NCBI RefSeq assembly: GCF_900454025.1
Contig: NZ_UGQM01000001.1
Location: 930,001-994,000 of the forward strand
Reading direction: 5' to 3'
DNA from: Mycolicibacterium gilvum
GTDB taxonomy: Bacteria > Actinomycetota > Actinomycetes > Mycobacteriales > Mycobacteriaceae
DNA length: 64,000 bases
A model generated the notes under the pieces. That model made no database searches. It was not told the DNA's origin and was given only the letters and a program-made list of their open reading frames with translations. This document shows positions 1 through 9,230 of this stretch, piece after piece. How positions within the stretch are numbered: the stretch's first letter is position 1; each line of letters opens with the position of its first letter. The translations under genes were made by a program, and so were the position numbers.

Positions 1-684
1 GCCTTGCTGCCACCGAAGGTGCGAGAGAGCACGTTCCGGCGGGCTCGGCTGTGTCAGCTCGCCAGCGCGACTGACAATGCGTTCCTGCCCAGTGGGGTCT
101 GGGACGGACTCAGTACCGGCGTCGGCATTCCCGCGGGCCGTGAGGTGGTCGTCGCTCTCGACGGTTCGTTCAGTGACGACACCACCGCGCTGCTTGTCGC
201 TACCGTCTCGCCGACACCGCACTTCGACGTCATCAAGGTCTGGGAGCGACCCCGAGGTGACGACGATTACCGGGTGCCGGTCGCCGACGTCGAGGACGAG
301 ATCCGCGCCGCGTGCCGACGCTGGCAAGTCGTCGAGGTGATCGCCGACCCGTTCCGCTGGACCCGCACCTTGCAAGTCCTGGAATCCGAGCGGCTGCCTG
401 TCGTCGAGTTCCCGCACAGCCCATCGCGTCTGACGACCGCGACGGGCGACCTGTACAGCGCTGCGGTGAACGGCCGGATCACTCACTCCGGTAATGCCAC
501 CTTGGCCGCTCACGTCGCGGCTGCGGTCATCCGCGAGGACGCGCGGGGGATGCGGCTGGACAAGGCGTCACGGTCCCGTACCGCTCCGAAGATCGACCTG
601 GCCGCTTGTCTGGTCATGGCCCATAGTCGCGCCACCTGGCGTGCAACCAAGAAACGCAACAGAGCAAGGAGTTTCGCATCGTGA
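1..684 (+). CDS. Phage terminase large subunit, C-terminal part (5' end outside window)
   Basis: The reading frame is open from the first base, so this is the 3' part of a longer gene. The visible 226 or so residues look like the nuclease half of a large terminase. A hydrophobic strand ending in an acidic residue (VVVALDGSFSDDTT) is followed by a strand with VIADPF, as in RNase H-like terminase nuclease domains that cut concatemeric phage DNA during packaging. The ATPase half would lie upstream. The stop codon overlaps the portal start (GTGA), and the order terminase-portal-scaffold-capsid is the classic packaging/head order. Seen: motifs and gene order. Inferred: nuclease function. Confidence 0.8.
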   Translation, partial: ALLPPKVRESTFRRARLCQLASATDNAFLPSGVWDGLSTGVGIPAGREVVVALDGSFSDDTTALLVATVSPTPHFDVIKVWERPRGDDDYRVPVADVEDEIRAACRRWQVVEVIADPFRWTRTLQVLESERLPVVEFPHSPSRLTTATGDLYSAAVNGRITHSGNATLAAHVAAAVIREDARGMRLDKASRSRTAPKIDLAACLVMAHSRATWRATKKRNRARSFAS

Positions 685-2012
685 CAACCCAAGACGAACT
701 ACTGACCCGGCTGATTCAGCGGCTCAACATGCCGTTGGCCAGATACTCCGATTTGGACAGATACTACGAGGGCCGGCCGCCGTTGGCGTTCCTCTCACCC
801 GAGGCAAAGACCGCTCTGGGCAACAGGTTCGGCATCATGTCGAGCAACATTCCACGCCTGTCTGTGACGGCACTCGCTGAGCGGCTGCGGATCACCGGGT
901 TCTCCGGGGACGAGGCGCTGTGGGCCGATTGGATTCGCAACGACCTCGATCAGACCAGCGGTGTCGCCCACCGAGAAGCGCTGCTGCTCGGCGACTCCTA
1001 CGTCATCGTCTGGGCCGATAGGTTCGGCCGGCCGTCCGTGACCGTCGAGAGCGGCAAGCAGGTTGCCGTACAGACCGACCCCGGCACCCGACAGATCACC
1101 GCCGCGGTGAAGCGTTGGGAGGACAAGGACCGCAACGTCACTCACGCGGTTCTCTATGAGCCCGACCAGATCACGCGCCTGATTGCCCAGCAGGTCGGCG
1201 CAATCACCGGATTCACCGCCGTCGAGTCCATCGCCAACCCGCTCGGTGTCGTCCCGGTCGTGAACCTGCGCAACACTGACCGCATCGTCGGAGAGTGGGG
1301 GATCAGTGAGATTGACGACCTCAAGCCGCTCGTCGACGCGCTTAACAAGAGCCTGGCCGACATGATGGTCACCTCCGAATATGTCGGCCGGCCGCGCCGC
1401 TGGGCCACCGGCATCGAACTGACCGAGGCCCCGGTGATCGACGACGAGGGAAATCCGGTCCTCGACGAGGACGACCAGCCGGTGATGATCGAGGTCAACC
1501 CGATCCCCGAGGGCCACCGCGCGATGATCTCGGAGAACAACGAAGCGAAGTTCGGGCAGCTCAACGCGGCCGATCTCGGCGGCTACGAGGCCAGTGTGCG
1601 GGTCATCCTCGGCCAGATCATGGCTGTGTCAACGCTTCCTGCGCACTACGTCGGGGTGTTCACCGATAACCCCGCCTCGGCAGACGCACTGCGTGCCGCC
1701 GAGGCGTCCCTGACCGCGCGCGCCGAGGCCCGGCAAGCCACCTTCGGCCGGTCCTGGGAGCAGGTCGCCAAGCTGATGATCGCGGTGCGGGATGGCCGAG
1801 ACCCCAACGTCATCGACGACATCCGCGTGCACTGGGCCGACGCCGCGACCCGCTCTGTCGCCCAGGAGGCCGACGCCGTGGTCAAGCTGTACCAGGCCGG
1901 CCTACTGCCGCAGGCATACGCACTTGGCAAGCTCGGCTACTCCAACGACGAGATCGCCAAGGTGCTGGCGTCGGGAGCCGCTGCACCACAGGAGGATTCC
2001 AATGTGGCTTAG
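681..2012 (+). CDS. Phage portal protein (SPP1 Gp6-like)
   Basis: This is a 443-residue protein starting at GTG with a 4-bp overlap with the terminase. Its length, the N-terminal region with a tyrosine-rich YSDLDRYYEG segment, and a C-terminal helical domain with repeated alanine-rich stretches (SADALRAAEASLTARAEAR) fit actinophage portals of the SPP1 Gp6 type. The portal forms the dodecameric ring at one capsid vertex through which DNA is packaged and to which connectors dock. The position between terminase and scaffold/capsid supports the call. No frameshift or internal stop is seen, so the gene looks intact. Confidence 0.85.
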   Translation: MTTQDELLTRLIQRLNMPLARYSDLDRYYEGRPPLAFLSPEAKTALGNRFGIMSSNIPRLSVTALAERLRITGFSGDEALWADWIRNDLDQTSGVAHREALLLGDSYVIVWADRFGRPSVTVESGKQVAVQTDPGTRQITAAVKRWEDKDRNVTHAVLYEPDQITRLIAQQVGAITGFTAVESIANPLGVVPVVNLRNTDRIVGEWGISEIDDLKPLVDALNKSLADMMVTSEYVGRPRRWATGIELTEAPVIDDEGNPVLDEDDQPVMIEVNPIPEGHRAMISENNEAKFGQLNAADLGGYEASVRVILGQIMAVSTLPAHYVGVFTDNPASADALRAAEASLTARAEARQATFGRSWEQVAKLMIAVRDGRDPNVIDDIRVHWADAATRSVAQEADAVVKLYQAGLLPQAYALGKLGYSNDEIAKVLASGAAAPQEDSNVA

Positions 2013-2205
2013 CGGTCGTGACTTCGCCTACAACATTCGCCTATCTCCTGTGTCCGGGCGGCCGATCCGGCTGCGCATCGGCGGTATGACCTACTGCATG
2101 GACGTTGCCGAAACCGTCGAACTGGCCAATGCACTCGCCGATGCAATCGACGACTACCAGAAGCTCCCACCCCAACCCGCCAGTACCGAAAGGACCGAAC
2201 AATGA
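2002..2205 (+). CDS. Small phage protein of unknown function (67 aa)
   Basis: A GGAGG ribosome binding site at 1991-1995 precedes this ATG, which overlaps the last 11 bases of the portal gene; the stop overlaps the scaffold start by 4 bp. The product is a 67-aa protein with a basic first half and an acidic helical second half (VAETVELANALADAIDDY). I do not recognise the family. Its tight position between portal and scaffold genes marks it as part of the head operon. The start is well supported by the RBS and the translational overlap on both sides. Confidence 0.65.
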   Translation: MWLSGRDFAYNIRLSPVSGRPIRLRIGGMTYCMDVAETVELANALADAIDDYQKLPPQPASTERTEQ

Positions 2206-2690
2206 GCGACACCACCGACACCACGACCGAGCCCGCCGAGGATCGCGTTTCAGACGCGACCCCCGAGGGGGACACCTCAGACGCGACCGCCGAGGGGGAC
2301 ACCTCAGACGCGACCGCCGCGACGGACGCAGGGTCCGATTCCGAATCGGACCCCACGGACGACCCCGATACCTTCCCGCGTCACGTCGTCGAGGATCTGC
2401 GCAAGGAGAACGGACGCTACCGGCAGCGCGCTCAGCAGGCCGATGCCTACGCCCACCGGCTGCACCTCGAAATGGTCAAGGCCACCGGCAGATTGGCCGA
2501 CCCGACCGACCTCGAGTTCGACGAGGCCCACCTCGACGACCCTGAGACGCTGGCCGCCGCCATCGACGACCTGCTCGGCCGCAAACCCCACCTGGCCACC
2601 CGCAAGCCCTCCGGTGACATCGGCCAAGGCCACCGCGGAGGAGCGGCTGAACCGTTCAGCTTGCTCGGCCTACTCAAAGAACGGACCTGA
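2202..2690 (+). CDS. Phage scaffolding / capsid assembly protein
   Basis: This is a 162-aa, strongly acidic protein. The first 55 residues are low-complexity (D, T, E, S, A rich), followed by a probable coiled coil (VVEDLRKENGRYRQRAQQAD) and a short C-terminal tail ending in LLGLLKERT. Acidic N-terminus, coiled coil and a position directly before the major capsid gene are typical of scaffolding proteins of HK97-fold phages that lack a separate protease. The coding sequence contains a 27-bp tandem repeat near its start. Function is inferred from architecture and synteny. The 99-bp gap to the capsid gene has no other gene. Confidence 0.7.
   Translation: MSDTTDTTTEPAEDRVSDATPEGDTSDATAEGDTSDATAATDAGSDSESDPTDDPDTFPRHVVEDLRKENGRYRQRAQQADAYAHRLHLEMVKATGRLADPTDLEFDEAHLDDPETLAAAIDDLLGRKPHLATRKPSGDIGQGHRGGAAEPFSLLGLLKERT
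2251..2304 (+). repeat. 27-bp tandem repeat inside scaffold gene
   Basis: Two 27-bp units (2251-2277 and 2278-2304) differ at a single base and are followed by a partial third unit from 2305. Each unit encodes a nine-residue SDAT(P/A)EGDT block, so copy number can change without breaking the frame. Confidence 0.85.
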
Positions 2691-2789
2691 GCGCGCTACA
2701 CTCAACCCTGTAGGGCCTGGCGCCCTCGCCCGATTGACGTCCTGGCGACGTGTCGATTCCCCCCAATCTGACACCGTTAGGACTCAATC

Positions 2790-3665
2790 GTGGCCATCGA
2801 AACCACTTCGGGTAACTCCACTCTCATTCAGTCGCAGGTAGCCAACCTGCTCGTCCAGCCGCTCGAACAGGCGTCAACGTTCCTCGCCGCCGGCCCGACA
2901 ATCCTCGACTCGTCCAGCCCGGTACGCATCCCGCGCGTCGTCAACGGCGTCACCGCCGGGTTCGTCGCCGAGGGAGCCCAGATCAGTGACGGCGACGTCG
3001 CGTTCGACGAAGTGACCCTGCTGCCCTCGACACTCAAGGGCCTCAAGGTGTTGGTGAAGCTCACCAACGAACTGATCCGCACCTCGGTCGTCGGCCTGGA
3101 ATCGGTGCTCCGTACCCGCCTGGTCGCTGACGTCGCCCACGCCCTCGACGCGGCACTGTGGGACGGCCCCGGCACGTCGAACACCATCAAGGGCATCCTT
3201 CGCCAGACCGGCATCGCGACCGGCACACTCGATCTCACCGACGCCGACAGCCTCATCGACGGCATCGCCACCGCCCAAGGCAACAAGGTCAACCCCTCGC
3301 ACTGGGTGATGACGTCGGCATCGTTCGCCGCGCTGCGCAAGCTGAAGATCGCCGAGCCTGGCGCGACGTCGGATCAGGACTTCCGGCAATACCTGTTCGA
3401 CCCCACCGGGATTCAGAACGGTACCGCGTTCCGCCTGTTCGGCCTGCCGGTCATCATCACCGACAACATCCCGGTCGCGTCGACGAAGAACCGTGTAGCC
3501 CTGGTTGACATGTCCAAGGTGGTCGTGGCCCGCGACGTCGACGCCGAGGTCAAGATCCTCGATCAGACGTGGGGTGACTACGACAGCATCGGTATCCGCG
3601 TGGTGTCCCGCTGGGATGTCGGCCTGCTGCAGGACAAGGCCGTCACGCTGCTCACCGAGGCATAA
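2790..3665 (+). CDS. Phage major capsid protein, HK97 fold
   Basis: This 291-aa protein begins at GTG. It shows the HK97-type pattern for small actinophage capsids: an N-terminal helix, a VRIPRVVNGVTAGFVAEGA segment, then the E-loop/P-domain region (FDEVTLLPSTLKGLKVLVKL) and a C-terminal A-domain ending with a hydrophobic strand (GIRVVSRWDVGLLQD). It forms the icosahedral shell. It follows the scaffold gene and overlaps the next connector gene by one base. No separate maturation protease gene is visible in the window. The gene appears intact. Confidence 0.85.
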   Translation: MAIETTSGNSTLIQSQVANLLVQPLEQASTFLAAGPTILDSSSPVRIPRVVNGVTAGFVAEGAQISDGDVAFDEVTLLPSTLKGLKVLVKLTNELIRTSVVGLESVLRTRLVADVAHALDAALWDGPGTSNTIKGILRQTGIATGTLDLTDADSLIDGIATAQGNKVNPSHWVMTSASFAALRKLKIAEPGATSDQDFRQYLFDPTGIQNGTAFRLFGLPVIITDNIPVASTKNRVALVDMSKVVVARDVDAEVKILDQTWGDYDSIGIRVVSRWDVGLLQDKAVTLLTEA

Positions 3666-3976
3666 TGCCGGTCACCGGCCAAGACGTCGCCGACTTCCTC
3701 GGTCAGGGAACAGACACCGCACTGGTGGCCCTGGCCGGGGAGGTCGTGCCCGTCATCACCGCAATGGTGTCCGCCTACACCCGTGGCCGCGGATTCACCG
3801 CCACCGAGCCCAACAACGAACTGGCCGCGGTCATCACCACCGCCTCGGCGCGCTTGGTCGCCAACCCCGAGCAGCTCTCCAGCAAGGTCGGCTCGGTGGA
3901 GATCCGTGGCGGATTCCAAGGGTTCAGCCTCGCGGAGACGTTCGTGCTCAACCGCTACCGCAGGACCGCGCTGTGA
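3665..3976 (+). CDS. Head-tail connector (adaptor) protein
   Basis: This is a 103-aa protein whose ATG overlaps the capsid stop by one base. It begins with a DVADFLGQG-type helix and continues with helical segments and an arginine-rich end, resembling the gp6/gp15 adaptor family that binds under the portal ring. Length and position immediately after the capsid fit this class. The function is inferred mainly from order and size. The gene overlaps the next one (GTGA). Confidence 0.65.
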   Translation: MPVTGQDVADFLGQGTDTALVALAGEVVPVITAMVSAYTRGRGFTATEPNNELAAVITTASARLVANPEQLSSKVGSVEIRGGFQGFSLAETFVLNRYRRTAL

Positions 3977-4332
3977 TCCTCCACGACGAAGTCACCGTGC
4001 AATTCACGGTGATGTCCGACCCGCCCGTCTATGACGAGTACGGGTTCCCGCAGACGGAAACCGTCGACGAGACCGTGCGCGCCGAGGTGTTCCCGCTCGG
4101 CACCGAGGTCGTCGTCCAGGATGCCATCGTGTCCAGCCGCTACCGCATAGTCCTGGCCCCCACGGTGGACATTCCACCGGGCCTCGGCGACAACCTGCGC
4201 CTCGGGTGGGGACCGTTCGCCATCGACCCCGCCGACAGCGCCACCGGCCTACGGGTCGACGGCACTGTCGAACGGCATATGGTCCGCGGCCGGCTGCACC
4301 ACTACGAGCTGATCACCAAGACCGTGGAGTAG
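3973..4332 (+). CDS. Head-closure (stopper) protein
   Basis: A GTG start overlapping the previous stop gives a 119-aa, beta-rich protein (VTVQFTVMSDPPVYDEYGFP, VRAEVFPLGTEVVVQD, IVLAPTVDIPPGL). Small beta-barrel proteins at this place, following the adaptor, are usually the head-closure/stopper protein. A longer upstream reading in this frame overlaps capsid and adaptor out of frame and is rejected. This is the last phage gene. No tail terminator, major tail protein or tape measure follows, and the sequence runs instead into an att-like tRNA fragment. Confidence 0.6.
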   Translation: MILHDEVTVQFTVMSDPPVYDEYGFPQTETVDETVRAEVFPLGTEVVVQDAIVSSRYRIVLAPTVDIPPGLGDNLRLGWGPFAIDPADSATGLRVDGTVERHMVRGRLHHYELITKTVE

Positions 4333-4448
4333 TCGTTCCGTCCGCAGTGCGTCCGCAGTAGTTTCACGAACCGCCGTTTGCCGCCAACAGCACCAACGCT
4401 CTGACCTGCGCTTTACTTGGTAGGCCAACAGTGTCAATATCCACAAAT

Positions 4449-4517
4449 GCCAAGAGGGACAGACTGTAAATCCGTCGGCTTACGCCTACACAGGTTCGAA
4501 TCCTGTACCTGCCACCA
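4449..4517 (+). other. 3' fragment of a tRNA-Tyr gene, probable prophage attachment site (attR or attL)
   Basis: The segment reads as the 3' part of a tRNA-Tyr. An anticodon loop CTGTAAA (GTA at 4466-4468) is followed by a long variable arm, a perfect T arm (ACAGG/CCTGT at 4490-4494 and 4502-4506 with a TTCGAAT loop), the acceptor 3' strand ACCTGCC and an ACCA end. No correctly spaced 5' acceptor or D arm exists upstream. A GGTAGGC at 4419 could pair with the acceptor but lies about 13 nt too far away, and the anticodon stem has an A-C mismatch. A truncated tRNA at the end of a phage module is the usual mark of integration into a tRNA gene, with the intact copy expected at the other end. Confidence 0.7.
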
Positions 4518-4520
4518 TCG

Positions 4521-4546
4521 TCAGGCCCCCTTTCGAGGGGGCCTGA
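4521..4546 (+). terminator. Strong hairpin terminator after the tRNA-Tyr fragment
   Basis: A perfect 11-bp stem (4521-4531 with 4536-4546) is closed by a TTCG tetraloop, 3 nt after the tRNA ACCA end. It probably is the original tRNA terminator. The run of T after the stem is weak. Confidence 0.75.
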
Positions 4547-4663
4547 ATGCGTTTCGGACGGCATCCGGATCGTGGCGCTTGCGCATGTTTCAACTCGTGA
4601 GCAGTCGGCTATGCCCGGGGGGCGTGATGGGGCTCACATCCGCTTGTCACGGGAGGATTCTGA

Positions 4664-5764
4664 ATGGCCGAACGCGGTGCGCAACCACCGGTGCCCCGCG
4701 GGCGCCGGCTGTTTCTCAAAGCGGTGCACCACCTGTTCAAGCCGCTACGGCCGGACGACTACCTGGAGATGATCAACCCGCTGTGGACGACGAAGGAGCT
4801 TCGCGGGAAGGTCGAGCGGGTCGAGCCGCGGGGTTCGGAGGCCGCCAGCGTTCTGATCCGGCCGAGTTACGAGTGGCCCGGGCACAAGCCGGGGCAGTAC
4901 GTGCGGCTCGGACTGGTGATCGACGGCCGGTACCACTGGCGCGCCTATTCGCTCACCTCGGATCCGCACCCCGAGGACGGGCTGATCAGCGTCACCCCGA
5001 AAAAGGTCGACAGCGGCGTCGTGTCGCCCTATCTCGTCGAGAAGATCCAACCGGGCGAACTCGTCCGGCTCGGTGAGATCGAGGGTCAGTTCACCTTGCC
5101 GGAGCCGTTGCCCGCCAAGATGCTGTTCATCAGCGCCGGCAGCGGTATCACCCCGATCATCAGCATGCTGCGCAGCCTCGACCACAGCGACGACTTGCGC
5201 GACACCGTCGTCATCCACTCCGACCGCACCCGCGACCACGTCATGTTCCTGTCCGTCCTCGAGGATCTGGAAGACCGGCACGACGGGGTGCGCCTGGACA
5301 TCCGGCTCACCTCCGAACGCGGTCGCTTCTCGGCCGACGAACTCGACGACGTCTGCCCGGACTGGCGTGAGCGCGAAGCGTTCTGCTCGGGTCCCGGTGA
5401 ACTCCTCGATGCGCTCATCGAGCATTGGGAACACCACGGCGATTCCGAGCGGCTGCACTACGAGCGGTTCCAGCCCAAGATCGGCGGGGGTGAGGTCCAG
5501 GCCGGCGAGGGCGGCACCGTGGCCTTCCTCGACAGCGACGAGACCGTCGAATGTGACGGCAGCACACCGATTCTCGAAGCCGGCGAACAGGCCGGACTGG
5601 AGCTCGCCTTCGGCTGCCGCATCGGGATCTGCCACACCTGCACGGGCACCGTGAAGTCGGGCAAGGTCCGGGATCTGCGCTCCGGCGAGGTCTCCGAACC
5701 GACCGGCGGGGACATCCGAATCTGCATTCACGCCGCCGAAGGCGACGTGGAGATCGAACTCTGA
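4664..5764 (+). CDS. Ferredoxin-NADP(H) oxidoreductase, desaturase electron donor (Rv3230c-like)
   Basis: This is a 366-aa flavin/iron-sulfur oxidoreductase. An FAD-binding domain has RAYSLTS near residue 92, an NAD(P)-binding domain has FISAGSGITPIISM near residue 160, and a C-terminal plant-type 2Fe-2S domain has the cluster motif CRIGICHTC near residue 318 with a last cysteine in ICIHAAEGD. In M. tuberculosis the homologue Rv3230c passes electrons from NADPH to the membrane desaturase DesA3. Here the desaturase gene follows after only 12 bp, so the pair is an operon. The ATG is chosen for the GGGAGG site 7-8 nt upstream. Confidence 0.9.
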   Translation: MAERGAQPPVPRGRRLFLKAVHHLFKPLRPDDYLEMINPLWTTKELRGKVERVEPRGSEAASVLIRPSYEWPGHKPGQYVRLGLVIDGRYHWRAYSLTSDPHPEDGLISVTPKKVDSGVVSPYLVEKIQPGELVRLGEIEGQFTLPEPLPAKMLFISAGSGITPIISMLRSLDHSDDLRDTVVIHSDRTRDHVMFLSVLEDLEDRHDGVRLDIRLTSERGRFSADELDDVCPDWREREAFCSGPGELLDALIEHWEHHGDSERLHYERFQPKIGGGEVQAGEGGTVAFLDSDETVECDGSTPILEAGEQAGLELAFGCRIGICHTCTGTVKSGKVRDLRSGEVSEPTGGDIRICIHAAEGDVEIEL

Positions 5765-5776
5765 CTGGAGGACGCC

Positions 5777-7171
5777 ATGACCATCACCGCGGGAAGCCCG
5801 CTGACCAGGCTGAGCGAACAGGAGCTCGAAAAGCTCGCCAAGGAGTTCGACGCCATCCACGACGAGGTGTTCGCCGAGCTCGGCGACCGCGATCGGCAGT
5901 ACATCAAGACCGTGATCTCGGCACAGCGGCAGATCGTCGTCGCCGGGCGCGTCCTGCTGTTGGCATCACGGTCACGGACCGCGCTGGTGTTGGGCACCGC
6001 CTGCCTGGGCCTGGCGAAGATCCTGGAGAACATGGAGCTCGGCCACAACATCCTGCACGGGCAGTGGGACTGGATGAACGACCCCGACATCCATTCGTCG
6101 GTCTGGGACTGGGACACCGCGTCGAGCGCGAAGGCGTGGAAGCACTCCCACAACTACATCCATCACACGTACACCAACATCCTCGGCAAGGACAAAGATC
6201 TCGGTTACGAGATCATGCGGATCGACCCCAATCAGAAATGGCGCCCGAGCAATCTCGGTCAGCCGTTCTACAACTTCCTGCTGACGGTTCTCTTCGAGTG
6301 GGGAGTCGCCGTCCACGACACCGACGTGGAATCCCTGTTCCGCGGGGAGAAGAAGCTGAAGGACTTGAAGGAGGACTTCAAGTCCATCGGCGGAAAAGCG
6401 CGACAGCAGATCGTCAAGGACTACATCGGCTGGCCGCTGGTGAGTGCCGGCGCGTTCGGGCTGGCGCAATTGGCGCTGCGGGGACGGCTGGACCAGCCGA
6501 GCCACTCGCGTATCGGGAAGCTCCTCCGAAGGACCACGGGGAATCGCCGTGTCGGCGGCGTGGCGACGCTGCTCGATCGGTACGCGTCGGGCGTCGAGAG
6601 CACCTATCTGCGCACGCTCGGTGCCGACGCGCTGGCGAACCTGATCCGCAACGTATGGGCCCACGCCATCATCTTCTGCGGCCATTTCCCGGACCAGACA
6701 TGGACTTTCACCGAGGAGGAGGTCGAGGACGAAACCCGTGGCGGCTGGTATGTCCGCCAGCTTCTCGGGGCGGCGAACATCGAGGGCAGCCCGCTGTTCC
6801 ACGTCCTCAGCGGCAATCTCGGCTACCAGGTCGAACATCACCTGTTCCCCGACATGCCGAGCAGCCGCTACGCCGAGATCGCCCCGAAGGTCAAGGACAT
6901 CTGCGAACGCTACGAGCTGCCCTACAACTCGGGCCGGTTCGGCAAGCAGTGGTTCACGGTGCACCGCACCATCTTTCGGCTGGCGCTCCCGGGAGGGACG
7001 CCGCGGCCGAAGCCCGGTCCCTACCGCAGCCCGAAGCGCGGTCGGTTGCCGCAGGGTGTCAGTGAGGCGGAGCGTTTCCGGAGTCGGGTGCCGGCCGAAC
7101 ACCCGGCCGCCGGACCGGAACACGAATCCGGCGGGGTGGCGGTCGACCCTCCCGCCCGCGGCAACGACTGA
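5777..7171 (+). CDS. desA3: Membrane fatty-acid (stearoyl-CoA delta-9) desaturase, DesA3 type
   Basis: This 464-aa protein has the three histidine boxes of membrane acyl-CoA desaturases: GHNILHGQW (about residue 90), HSHNYIHH (about 122) and QVEHHLFP (about 351). These bind the di-iron centre that inserts a double bond into stearoyl/palmitoyl chains. It lies 12 bp behind its reductase, with GGAGG before the ATG. Two shorter paralogues lie in the window at 33488 and 43473, but only this one has an adjacent reductase. The C-terminal 60 residues are proline/arginine rich and disordered. The gene ends 20 bp from the converging gene at 7192. Confidence 0.88.
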   Translation: MTITAGSPLTRLSEQELEKLAKEFDAIHDEVFAELGDRDRQYIKTVISAQRQIVVAGRVLLLASRSRTALVLGTACLGLAKILENMELGHNILHGQWDWMNDPDIHSSVWDWDTASSAKAWKHSHNYIHHTYTNILGKDKDLGYEIMRIDPNQKWRPSNLGQPFYNFLLTVLFEWGVAVHDTDVESLFRGEKKLKDLKEDFKSIGGKARQQIVKDYIGWPLVSAGAFGLAQLALRGRLDQPSHSRIGKLLRRTTGNRRVGGVATLLDRYASGVESTYLRTLGADALANLIRNVWAHAIIFCGHFPDQTWTFTEEEVEDETRGGWYVRQLLGAANIEGSPLFHVLSGNLGYQVEHHLFPDMPSSRYAEIAPKVKDICERYELPYNSGRFGKQWFTVHRTIFRLALPGGTPRPKPGPYRSPKRGRLPQGVSEAERFRSRVPAEHPAAGPEHESGGVAVDPPARGND

Positions 7172-7191
7172 TCGTGTGACGCTGCGCCGGA

Positions 7192-8961
<1,770 letters not shown>

Positions 8962-9230
8962 GTCGCCTCCTCGCGAAAAGGACATCGCGGCCGCCGGTCG
9001 TTGACGCGGGCGCTGATTGTCCGTAGCCAGGCAAACTCTATTGCCTGCTCTGGCCATGCGAGTGCGTTTCGGCGGTGAGGTCATAATTCGGCGCTGTACT
9101 GCATCAAGATCAAGTCCACCCGGCTGCGGCGAACCCGGGTTCGGGTCCGCGCAGCAAAGCGGTTGGCGTATGCTCGCGCTGGCTCGGCGGGTCGCATCTG
9201 GAACGGCCCGGAGCGGGGAGGGAAAGCCAC

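Noticed and set aside
2734..2760. Promoter before the capsid gene (TTGACG at 2734)
   Set aside because: No acceptable -10 box lies 16-18 bp downstream.
4419..4517. A complete tRNA-Tyr gene
   Set aside because: The 3' half is convincing, but the only 5' acceptor match is 13 nt too far from the anticodon, no D arm forms, and the anticodon stem has a mismatch.
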